Assembly (NCBI RefSeq): GCF_910592395.1 | Contig: NC_088309.1 | Span: forward strand, 23,750,599-23,810,598 | Reading direction: 5' to 3' | DNA length: 60,000 nucleotides | From: Lineus longissimus | Taxonomy: Eukaryota > Nemertea > Pilidiophora > Heteronemertea > Lineidae | Shown: positions 1 through 12,300 of the stretch, piece after piece | Numbering within the stretch: position 1 is the first letter of the stretch | Layout: each line of letters opens with the position of its first letter | Notes under the pieces: model-generated | Databases searched by the model: none | What the model saw: the letters and a program-made list of their open reading frames with translations, nothing else | What the model was told of the DNA's origin: nothing | Position numbers and translations under genes: made by a program

Positions 1-302
1 TCTTATGTCAAGAGGAAGGCATTCAGAGTTAGACCCAAGTTAGTAGCAAGCAGTCAAAATTAGTCACACCTCATGTTAGAAAAGGACACATGCAAACCTG
101 ATATATGCTTCTATTTTCCCCAATGCTCATTCATGAGAAGACCCTCATGACCCAAAATCTGCATGCACTTCATAACGTTCAAATATCCGAAAAAAGATGT
201 GTTTTGCAACCTGGCAGTTAGTTTACATGCACCCATCGAGTAAAAGCACATACCAGGTTTATCCCATGTGTCCTAGCATATTCTAAAAGATTGTGTACGT
301 AC
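1..302 (-). other. Intron of NF1 running off the window edge
   Basis: Begins with the donor GTACGT (minus strand) directly after the FLRFINPAI codons. No further coding exon is visible before the left edge, so the rest of the RasGAP domain, the Sec14-PH module and the C-terminal half lie outside. Confidence 0.85.
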
Positions 303-3300
303 CTATGGCCGGGTTGATAAACCGCAGAAAGATTATCGTTCCTATAACAGTCCAGACAGCCTCGACGCTACTCTGCTGAAATCTCTGCGTAACAACCTGA
401 TACAGGCAATGGCACATTGAACGCAACTTTGGTGGAAATTTATCTGCAGACGCTACAATAGCATCGAACACTCTCTGCGTCAGATCCATCAGGTTCTTCC
501 GATTCTCTTCGACTGTTTCCCCGTCTTCTATTCTGGCCGCGTCCACCTCATAAGAAAGGTTTGTCTCGAACATCTCCATAATCAGAGGAGTCAGCAAATC
601 TTTTAAGTAGTATTGGCCATACATCCTGAAGCAGAAGACCATAATCTTGCTGGCTAGGTTACTGCCACGGAATAACGTCTGCATACACTCGGCTACCTCA
701 ACCTAAAAAGCAAGAAGAATACATGTAACATAGGCACAGTCATGACTGGGTTGTGCAAAACTGTCTCAGCTTTAATGGAGTCAATCTTTAATGTGAAATA
801 TTTTTATGAGATTGACTGATGAGATAACGTCTTCAAGCACACTTAACTTAAGCAAAAGCACTCCCAAATGCTGGTTGAACTAAATGAAATGTTTTACACC
901 ACTCACCTCTTTTGAAAACATATTCCACAGGAGTTGATAAAGAAGATGCTTGGCATCAAACAGACTCACAAACACCCGGGCAAGCTCATCCATATGAGGA
1001 AATGCAACCACACTCGTCAAAGCCATCGCGATGGGCAACTCCCCCTTGTCACCGATCATGGTCACCAGTTCAACCAATCGCTCGAATCGGTCCGCCAGAG
1101 CGGTCTCAGCCAATGTTTCAAATTCTGTACCCTGTTGGAGGATCTTTGTCAGGACTTCCATGAAAGCTGCTCGGGTCTGTGGATCTCGGTGGTAGCCCAA
1201 ACCTGCCAAGAAGAAGAGAGTTTGTCAATAAGATGTGTCTTTTTGAAAAATACCATTTTCATTTTTGTTTTCACAAATCGGTTTTAATTGAATTCAGAAA
1301 GTACACTTCCACAAGAACCTCGGGGTACCAAAATAAAGGGGGGTTTAGTGAACTGGCTTACCTATGGCATGCATGAGCCCACTATCGATGTTAGCATTGA
1401 GCAAATTTGACATGGCTGTCACGGTGCAGTTCCTCAGAGCGCTCAGGTTAGAACCAGACCTCTTCCTTGTTGTGTCCATGGCCTTGTCCTCAGCCTCCTC
1501 TGCACAGTCGTTAAGCAGGTTCATGAACAGAGTCAAATATCTGAAACAAGGTACATACAGAGTAGAGTCATTGAGTTGCTCCTGTACAGACAGCACGGAC
1601 CAACGCACCATGTAGAAGACTCTGAAAACTGACCTACTTGGGCAGGCATCAAAGTGAATGTCCTTACCTGACGAACCTTGAAATAAAGCACTTGGTCTGA
1701 AATTCACTCTCAACATTAGAGGGTCTACAAGATTTGACAGACTTAGACTTACTTTGCAAAGAGCTGCGACTTGGCCTCCATCAAGTCACCACGGTCGCTC
1801 TCCTCCGGCTGAAGGGGAAGGCCGGCCAACAATGCCGCCACAGCCTCCATACTCGCTTGATCAAGATCTCTGCAAGACAATAATTTACAGGTTACCTCAA
1901 TTCACCGGGAGAATTAATTACCCACCTTGCAGAGAATCCAGCAGGCCTCCCAACTCACCAAGTTGGCCCATCCTGTGAAAATTGTATGACTTTTGTATTC
2001 TACAGGAACCCTGTGAAGCCAGACTCTCGTATCATCTCAACATACATGAACCATTACTCTTCTGGGATAGCAACGCCATCCTATAAAGGCACAAGTTTTG
2101 GACATGGTGAAGCAGAATGCACTCGTATATCCATCACCACTAGCTTTACACCACGACATGGTCAGGAAAAGGTGTTTCTAACTTCATACTAAACTACAAG
2201 CTGACTACTGTACCTGGACATGAGCGAGATATCTCCCTGAACGTTGAGCTGATGGGAGTTCCCCATGATCCAATCTGTGAGGTACTCGACCAACTTGTTC
2301 CTGAATTTCATTTCCTGTCTGAAGGTGAGCTCATCTCGCCGATTCATCATCTAGAATAAACAGAACAAAGGAGTCATATGTTGATGTTTTCCTCTTATTT
2401 TAAACAAGAGGTCAAATGTTCCAATTCTCCAGATCAATTGGTCGAAGGCAAATCAATTATAACTGGCACCTTGGCTAACTGACTGTGTCTTGTGCTGAAG
2501 TTTTTAAGTCCGAAAGAGGTAAAGACTTTTATATCCAGTGCATTGATCTTCAGACATAAGGTACAATGAAATCAAATTCAACTTGAGTCTCATTCAAAGC
2601 AAGTCACAGACTAGGATTATATTCCTGCCAAGTGATGCCTGATCAAAAGCAAGCAATCAACCTACCGCTCCAACGAGTTGACAGAGTTTTGTTTTGATCT
2701 GGATTGCGTGTATGCTAGAGTCCAGGTGGCGCACGTATCTGAAATGCATGAAGCAAAACAGCATCAACATCAAGGAGGACACAGGCATTGTTGATGAAAG
2801 TCTCGAGGCTATAGTTCTGAATATGACAACATGGGCTATGACTATATGCCAAATGTTAACTTAATTGAAGATTTTATGGTAAATTTGTTTCCTACCTTAC
2901 TATGTTTAACATGAGTGGTTCTATGCTTGTCACGCCTAGGTGTTCACATGGTTGTTCTGTCTTGTTCTCAAGGATATTCTTCATGATGAAGATGACATTT
3001 TCCACAAACATGGTGTTGGTGTCGTTCAAGTTGACCTGGAATAGAATGAAGCAATGCCAAACTTAACTGATTACAAGTCAATATGATTTTTTTTAATTTT
3101 GATTTTTTTACACAGATTTGGTCACTTGCTCTTCATGGGGTTGTGCATGTCGAGGCCTGCTGTTTAAAACCTGTACCAATCATGACCAGACCATTACACA
3201 CATGCTTAAAACTGTTAGTCAGGGGCATTTTGGAGCACTCTATCACTGATCAACCCACAGCTAGACACGGCACTCAACCAGACTTAACTTGAATGCCGGG

Positions 3301-6300
3301 TAAGATATAACTTAACTGCCCCCCTCCCCCCCTAGGCACACATCATGAGGACCGATAGCCACAGACAACACGGACATGATCAACATTTGGTTTGGCCTAT
3401 GGCTCATTGATTAAATGGAAGATTTCCTTTAATGTGCATTACCTGTCCCATAGTGTTAAAGCACTTGTCCATGTAGACCTTGATTTGGTCAAACAGGATT
3501 GGATAGACGGTTGGATTGAGTTCATGTCCCACAAGCTCCTTCACATGTTTCTGGAGGTGAGCGCCAAACTTTTCGTTGTTACACACAAGCAGTTTCAATA
3601 ACTGGCCTATAAACCTGTGTAAGCAAAATAGCAGATTATTCATCCGTTGGCCAAAAAGTCAAATTACAATGGAATATTGGAAGTTCTAATATGATACCAC
3701 ATGATACCACTGAAAATCTGAAGATGATTTCTTTGTGAATGATAATGACACATCATTGCTGAATGAAACCAACCACAAAATCCCAAGCCAAGTTAGTTCA
3801 CGGACTACAAAATCTCCATAGTTATTATATTTCAACAAAGAACTAACTTGTTTGATTGTCAGGCGTTATAGCCTCCCCAAACCACCTTCAGTTTTTCAAA
3901 GAAGATTTTAAAACAGGGCTCGAAATTAGCCAGGCCCAGGGGATATCAGCAATGAATTTTGAAATGAGAAAAGCATAGACAGGATATAAACTGTTCCAAC
4001 AAACCCTGGAACATCTACAATCCTCATAAGGCCAATTTTCCAACCCTGTAAAGAAGCGACATAAGTCCACCCTTCAAGGACTGATGGGTGAGTTTTAGAA
4101 ATTCATCACAAGAATCTGAGAACAACATTTTTATCATAAATCGACCACCCAAACAAGAAATCATGAAAAGTAATGCTCTTGGTTATGTTTTTTAGATTTC
4201 TGTATAGTCAGTCCTTGAAGGGTTATTTTAAGCGCCCCGCGAATGAGCAATCTGAATCGCTGCGAGCTCTAATCGTGATTGTTTGCAACAAAAATCACTT
4301 TTTAGCCATGGTCATCAAAGATGCTTGCGACAAGAATCGGTGATCACAGCAACCTGTGATCAATATCAAATGTAGCAATTACCGGTTATACCCGCAGCCG
4401 AAAGTCACATCGATTTGAATTGCTCATCTGCGCGGCGCTTTAGCTCAGGATCAAGGCGGTCTCAAACTTTCCCAAAAGACCCTACAACTTTTTTACCCTA
4501 GTTCTTTCAAACCTCAGGACAGACTCTTACCTTATTCCAATAAAATTTGTGGGCGAATTCTGCAGATAGACACTCTGAAATGGGTGTAGTTGCGGCACCT
4601 GTGCGATGCCTTGGTAACTGAAAAATCAATGTGGTTGCCCTGAGCCGTGTTTTCATAGACATCATCGTCATCGCATAGATTTCTAATCAGAAACTTCACG
4701 ATGTGGTGAAATTTCACAAGATTGCCCTCTTCCAGATCAATAAAAGTTTTGAACTAAAATTTTTCATATTTTTGTGTCATGCGAATGTTAAACGGCTCTC
4801 TCACACAGGGAGTAACATTTCTTTCGTTTTGAAATGGAATAGATCAAGAAGTAGGACATTTTTTCTCTCAATTTTCTATAAATGAATTCAAACTTGAAAT
4901 AATCATTTAAATTCAAACTAATCAAAAGAAAAACAAAATCTTAAATCATCTGAAAATTGTAGGGTATTGTGGAGTTATCTGAAAACCACCTTGGTCCAAA
5001 ATAATCTACAAAATCAGACTAAATGCAACACAAACTTAAGTATTATATCCTCAATGAAGCAATCTTACTGTAGCTATGGTTAACCTATAAATTGATATCT
5101 GTTTTGGTACTCCAGAACTCTGAATTATATAAGATAACACCAGCCCACCTAATGGGTGAGGCAGAGTGCATTGCTTTATGTCACAGAAGTAACAGGGGCA
5201 CTGTGATTACAGCGCCGGTCTTAACTAGGAGAATGTAGGTTTCACCGTGTATGTGTGGGAGCAGTCACCTGCCAAAGACTACTGATGCAGAGTTGTCCAG
5301 AGTGAGTGATTTGACTGTTCAGAAATCCCTTTGATTTATGGCAAAAACACTATACCGGTAAATGAGTACAATAATTCCATGCAGAAAGATGCAATCATCA
5401 ATATTAGTTGCTTCGAACATCATAAACAAGTTGTCGAGTACTGATTGTCTTTAAGTTCCTGTTCAAGTTAGTCTCTTGAGGAGGGAGAGGTCAGAGGAAG
5501 AGACCCAACCTGTTCAGGCTATTATGACATGAGGTAGGAGTAAAATGATCTCATATTCTAAAACAGCTCAGTTAACTGATTATATATTAGTCTTGTTTTG
5601 ACTGCAGAGGCCACCATAGCCTCTTGGGTTGGTACCAAAGGTGTCAAAGCAGTGTATGATGCCTAAAATACATATTAAGTTTGAGGTGTTTTAGAATAGA
5701 AAATGATACCTCATTGACATTCTCGGTATTGATGGTCTAACCAAACACCACTCAGAGCTGTCACTTTGTCAAAATAAACCTCGGCTGTAACCTCGGTTTT
5801 GGCCTCCGTTTTAGCTTCACCTTCGCAGTGTTTGGTGAGACAACCAATACCCAAAGTTCTACCACCACCAGCTGGAAGGCAACACAGGCGTCTGCTCTGG
5901 AAATCCCTCAGATTATTTTGTACAAGGCTAGTATCCAAACAGTCATTCTCGATGAGTGACATGCAAAGCATTATGCAGTATAAATGGCAAAAAAACTAAA
6001 CTGAGGCACTTTTTGAATCAAGGAAGTACTGAACATCTCTATTAAGTACAGCCTGGGACTGACATGGGCTGTCCTTAACAGAGAGGCATCCTGATTACAG
6101 AAGTCAAGTTGTTTAGAGATGACCTTAATTGGGACCAAAATCACTGTCCCTAATAGAGAGGGTGTCCTGCCTTATACAGAGGTGACTGCTAATAAGGGAG
6201 GTTTCACTGCAGACTAGTTAACAGGTTTGAAGCTGACTGCTATAGTGACTCGTGAACAAATTTTGAACTTGAATTATAAACAAAGGTCGCTAAAGCAAGG

Positions 6301-9300
6301 GCCGGGGCAAAGCAGCTCTGGCTGGCCAATAATAAATTGTATGTTTGCTGCTAACATGATGGTACAAAACTGCCAGTGGTAAATTGGCATCAGAGTCAGA
6401 CCAATGGACATTGTCATCAACCAACAAAAGTGTAGTGCCCTCGCTGAACATGCAGGGTGGGACAAGTAATGCAGACAGCAAACACTCAATTCATCAAAGC
6501 TGGCCTAGTGATGCAGAGGATGAAGAAATTACCTGCAGACCAACACCTTATGTTCATGTGGTGCCCGGACAGACTCTCTGACGAATATATAAAGTGAGGA
6601 ACACGTATTTCAAATGCCACAACATAGAAGACACCAAAGCTACACCAAGAACTAAACTAATCATATTGGTCTTGACACTTTATAGTACCATCCGTTTTTA
6701 AGGAAGTCACATCACAATGTAATTTCCATGGCTGACATTGCTTGAAAAGTAGCTGTCTTTCCAATAGCTACACAATCTTTCCAATGGCTACGTTGTATTT
6801 TTGAGAATTGGCTCAAGGAATCTTCAAAAGAACAACCACAACTAGGTAAAGGTTATCCCCCCTATTTCACTAACACAGCATCAATGCAATGTTTTCCGCA
6901 ACATTTTCACTAAAAATTGATCGAGTTTTGAAACCATGACTTTGTTTCATTGTGGTATACCTTCAACTTAAAAACGGACCCACGGAAAAGGAAAATGCAA
7001 GATGAGATGAAGACTAATGAATGTGATGACGTGAGAGAAAGTTGCTGAAAAAAATGCATATTAAACGGAGGTGACTGAGTTTATTTATGTGAGGTGAGAC
7101 ACAGTGAGGAAAAACATGGTTATGGAGCTAAGAAAGTGAATCAGTGCTGAAAATAAACAAATAAAGCTTCAGAAACTCCTCAAGTCAAAACAACAACTAG
7201 ACAGCATCACCAATTGTTTTAAACCAGCCAGAACCAAGAATTGGAAACTGAATGGAAATCAAAGTGCTGAAACTGAACTCTAGAAAACTACAATACAAGC
7301 AGAAGAGATAGATCCATATAGGGAGTAGTAGTACTGATAGTGAGTTGAAAACAACAAAAGCATGGTGTACCCTGCCTGGACCAGTATGCACCTAACCTAC
7401 TGACTGAAGGCTCAAACCGCCACAACCAACACTCAAATTTGGACATCATATGGGATGAGGTGTTTCCCTGCAAACCAAATCCTTGACGATTTCTAGTGCC
7501 ATATTTATGACTCGGCAATTTAAGTCGAAGCCACCTGTCCAAATATGAGGTTGTGTTGTATTGGTTTGTTTGGCCCACGTACAGGGAAAGCCAGACATCC
7601 ACTTTTGACATGAATCGCTATACTTACTGCGTCACAGGACAATACTGCGTGTCAGATGAGCAGCTAGCTAGCACGCTACTCTTGCGACTGTCAACGCTAC
7701 CGCATGTACTGATGCTAGGGGAGAGAGACACAACATTTCAGCAACACGTGCTTGACAGTAATGTCCCTTTTCACAACTCATAAGAAACAAACTCATTTGG
7801 GCAAGCACAACGGATACTAAGGAAGATGAAGTCAAATAAAAGGATCTCATTTTATATTCTTAATAGTTTGTTAGTGGAACAATCAAGCCGCCGTACACCA
7901 CAAACCAACCCAATTTACCCATTTTAAGATAAGCGTCTCTTGTGGTGGAGTGGTTAGACTTTGCCAAGTTTTGGGGTCAGCCTCTGATTTCAAGGTCACA
8001 ACCGACCTCATAAGTCAGCCATTTCGTTTCCCAGAGCTCCACCACTAGAGGCGCTGATCCGGAAAGAGGCAAATCAATCAAGCACAGCTAAGTTTTTATT
8101 TTGGTGGGCTGCAGAAGTAAGACTCAGATATTCACACGACAATACCACATTAATTGTTAGGTAAACAAAACAGAAGTCAATCATTTAGACAAGTAATATC
8201 AGGGTAGCCTATCCCAAAAGTGATACAGTTAATTAGGTACTTTGTTAGCATCAACCCTAGGACTCCAGGCAAATTCAGAAAAAAAATGTTTTTTCAAATA
8301 TCCAGGAAAATTTTTTAACATTACAATCTTTCCCTTCATGTTTCACTCTGTTCTTAGGGGTGGGGGGATTTTCAACTCTTTCCAAAATATTATCTTCTCA
8401 AAATGCCCGCAGTCCTGAGGATATTGAATTCAGTGGAATGATTCAGACCTAGGATACTTTTTTCGCTGCAAAAATTCTGCGAGCAATCTGGAATATAATT
8501 ATAAAGCCAATACAATACATCACTTTCTGGGAATTCAATGCATTATTGAATTACTTGTCAAATAACAGCGTGACATATTTTTGTTTATTTATCATATACT
8601 GTAATAATAACTTCTGCAAAATAATAACGCAGCCAGAAATATTCTGGTGTACGGAACACTGCACTGTGATTGAAGGCCAAGTATATAAATACACTCACAA
8701 CAAGCATAGGAGTCACAAGTGCATTGCCATTTTGACTGATTGTATTGCACAAACATTACATACCTTGCACGGTGTGGTTTATTCTGGAGACTGACACATC
8801 CAAGGGCACAAAGGAATCCTGTCATATTGGCCCACTCGTTCAACTGGTCCTGAAATTGCATAATATATTGGTTACTTTCAGAAAAATTCATTCAGAACCT
8901 AGTCAGAGAGGGGTGAGCCATGTGAGTAGCATAAAGTGAGAAATATGATCCGTATTGTTTTCAGAATATCGAGCGATATGAGATGATAGACAAGTCAAGA
9001 ACTTGTCTAGTTCCTTACCTCAAGATCATGTTCCGTGTTGGTATGTGACGAGGCCCGCCGCTTGGCCATTGCCCTTTCACTAACCATCCCCTCATCATAC
9101 TTCGCTTTGGGGTAATTCGTCAGCCATTTTGTTACATTTTCCCAATTCCTAAAGGTATCTTCCCAAGCCTAGAAAAAAACAGGAGAAACAATTACTGTTG
9201 AGGGCAATGTTGGCAAAACTTATGAGCACTGAATTTTTTATTGACAAAAGTTTTTGAATTTGAGAAGGCTGCAATGAAATAAAGCTAAAGCCAGTGTTTT

Positions 9301-12300
9301 GTTCTGCATTTTGAGGAAAAACTGAATGCATTTTCTGATATTTAATACAAAGGTTGAGCTAAATGAAAATTAACCTGGTTATTCCCTTGAGTAGCTTGAT
9401 CTATCTTCCTCAACAATGCCATGATGCGTTTCTGTTGAGCCATTCTGCCCGTGGTCAAGATTCGACTGGCGTGAGCCAGCTCCATGTACACGCTGTGATT
9501 CGGGAAACTCTGGCTCATGGCCAGCTCGTCTGGGCCACAGCGGATATCCGCTTCATCGCAGAGAAGTTGAAAACATGACATCGCTGTTAAAACGGAATCA
9601 ATCTCAATACTCCAAAGGTACATGAAAAACACCACCTGCAAGACACGAAGAGAAAATGAATTACCTTGATGTAAATATGGACATCTGTGGTCATTGATAA
9701 ACGCCAAGACCTTTCTAATGCAAGTCAGACATAAAATAAGAACAGTAGATTTTGGTAGGCTTGCCATTTCGAATCCATCATGCCGAGTACTATTTTAAGA
9801 AGCCCCGAGAAAGACTTCCATCCACAAATTGTTTGCACTGAGAATCTTGTCGCTTACCTCCAGTTTTATTTGTGCCTGTCGACAGATGGGAATATTGCTG
9901 CCAACGTTTGCATACTCCTTATGTCGGTTCAGGAACTGATTTCGACATATCAGTATTTCTCGTAACCATCTCAGAATCTCTGTGTAGTTGTAAATCTGGT
10001 GTTGGATTAGCTTCTGCGAAATTGTGAACACCACCTGCGAACTGCAAGGAAAGTAACGGGGTAAAATAAAAGTAGGGCATCAGATGATATTTTCAACTTG
10101 AGCATGATAGTGATAGCACACAACTCGCATAACTTTTTAACCGCCACAATTTGTAAGCGTGCCAACATGGTTGATACCCCTGCCATGTGAGGAATACTTG
10201 ACTTGCCAAACTCAGCTCGACGCCGAACTACAGCGCCACTCGCGGACAAAGATAAAACAACTCGACATTTTTTTCACCGGTTTTCTCGCTGCGCATGCGT
10301 ACCAGCGTCATCTTTTGTTGATTTCCGCTGGTACGCATGCGCAGCGAGAAAACCGGTGAAAAAAATGTCGAGTTGTTCTATCTTTGTCCGCGAGTGGCGC
10401 TGCAGTTCGGCGTCGAGCTGAGTTTGGCAAGTCAAGAATTGTTTCGTTGAACCAGTAGTGAGTATCAACTGCAGTTTCAAGTAAACATACCTGACATCCC
10501 AAAATGTGTTGATCGGAGCTTCTGGATTCCACAGATCAATATGTTCTGGCTGATGTAGTACGAGCAGTGCCTCCATCGCCTCTTGGGCAATATCGGGCAT
10601 ACTCTGCTGGTGGACCAGTGACACTAATCCATTGATCAGCTCAACGGTGCTGCTTTGAATCTCGTGACCAGCTTTACCAGGATTCTGGAATAGACAACCA
10701 ACAAAGTCAGTTATAACACTACTTTAGTAATGGAGTTGTGGTTTAACGACTTTACTACCGTAGACTAGTATTCCAATGATGATTATATACACTCTGGTAG
10801 AACACACAACATGTCCAATGACAATGACACAATGTACTTCGACGAGCCATGCATCCTAGAAGCACTGTGAGATTTATTCTATTCTCCAAGTAAGCTGCAT
10901 GCTTCATTGTTAGCTTATGTTCAGTCAAAAATGCATACCAAGTTGAAGATACAGGAGGGCCACACCTTACAGGATGATGATGAATAGCCTCTACTCTCAA
11001 TACTTACATGCAACATGAGTACAGGGTCAGCATGGATGAGTCTCACCAGGTGTTGCAGGAGATACTTTGTATTATCACTCTCGCCCTTCTCTTTGAACTT
11101 CACGCTAACCTTCCCAGCAAGAGATGTGGAGAACAGACCACCGACACGCGGCGGTGGATGTGATATGTAACCCTGAGTGGCCTTATTGAGAGCTTCGACA
11201 AACATCACTCGTAACTCTGCTGCCTTGGAGTACACAAAGTTGACAGAGGGCCACCATGACAAGCCGTTCTATAAAAGAGAAAAATAACACCAAATACAAT
11301 AACACTTCCTGCATGGAGTCTGATCTCATTCTAAACTTGTTCTTCCTTGTGTTCAATCTCGTCTAATTGGCAGAACTACAGAAGGAGACATATGTCCGCT
11401 TGATTCCCAGAGCATGGGTTTTCACAGTAGGAACACCACGCGATATACCATCAAGTTTCTGTTCTTCTCAAGAGTAGGCAATCCTTGAGGATGTGCTTCA
11501 GTGTTAGCTTGGACACACTGATCTTCCAAGTTGACGACTCAGTCAAATTGACCCACAACCAACTTTACTTTACAGGTTTTGCCCGCAAAAGCCTGTCCTA
11601 GAGTCCATGAGCTGTTTTTGAGATCATCTTCTTTAACTCATTGACAGTGCACATAATCTGGTTGACTCCGTGCCATGAATTTGAATTGCTGTCTTAATTG
11701 GATTGAGAAAATAGATTACCAACCTGAGTGATGATCCGGTGTAATGAATTCACAAGGACAATATGGAACACGGAGGGCGACGCCTGGTTCAGACAAACTT
11801 TTAACAAATCAGTATTGTGAGGTGCGATACGGAAACAGGACACAAAACAGTCTATCATGAGTTCCACGTCCGAGTTGACATTTGGACCCTTACTCAGGGG
11901 ACGCTGGGGGTTGAATAACAAGTTCTGGAAAGGGAAGACGGGCACAAATATAGCAAGGGGATGGTAGTATCTGGAAAAACTTTAAGGAGTTCATATCAAA
12001 CTGGAGGTACTGGTTGTCTCTGCTCTCTGCTACGGCACCCAAAACTGTTTTTAGGACTAGCATTGTGAACCTGTCTCAAAATGTTTTAAAGATCAGTGTG
12101 ACTGTGATGCAAGCCAGACAAAAAGATCTGCCTTGTGTCTCACATCAACTGTGGCATTGAACCAGAGACATCTTGATGTCTGGCCTAGAGATCACATGTA
12201 CTTTACACTTTGCAAAAGGAACCATGAGTTAATTCAAACATACCTTGAGGTCCTGTATAACAGAATGCACCAAGACGAACAGGACATTATTACAGTCCTT

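Larger units (their letters stand above)
3615..8763 (-). other. Large NF1 intron (5.1 kb) with repeats
   Basis: Lies between the exon ending in NKPHRA(R) and the exon starting FIGQLLKLLVC. The two exons join in frame (AG+G gives Arg). Vertebrate neurofibromin has about 30 more residues at this point. The intron holds a TTA-flanked MITE (4231-4439), a copy of the TA-flanked MITE family (about 6024-6219), a tRNA-SINE-like block (7935-8060) and a candidate 45-nt exon (6533-6577). Elsewhere nothing is recognised. Confidence 0.8.

Noticed and set aside
5711-5971. 86-residue minus-strand frame inside the large NF1 intron
   Set aside because: Does not resemble neurofibromin, has no matching splice sites and overlaps repeat-like DNA.
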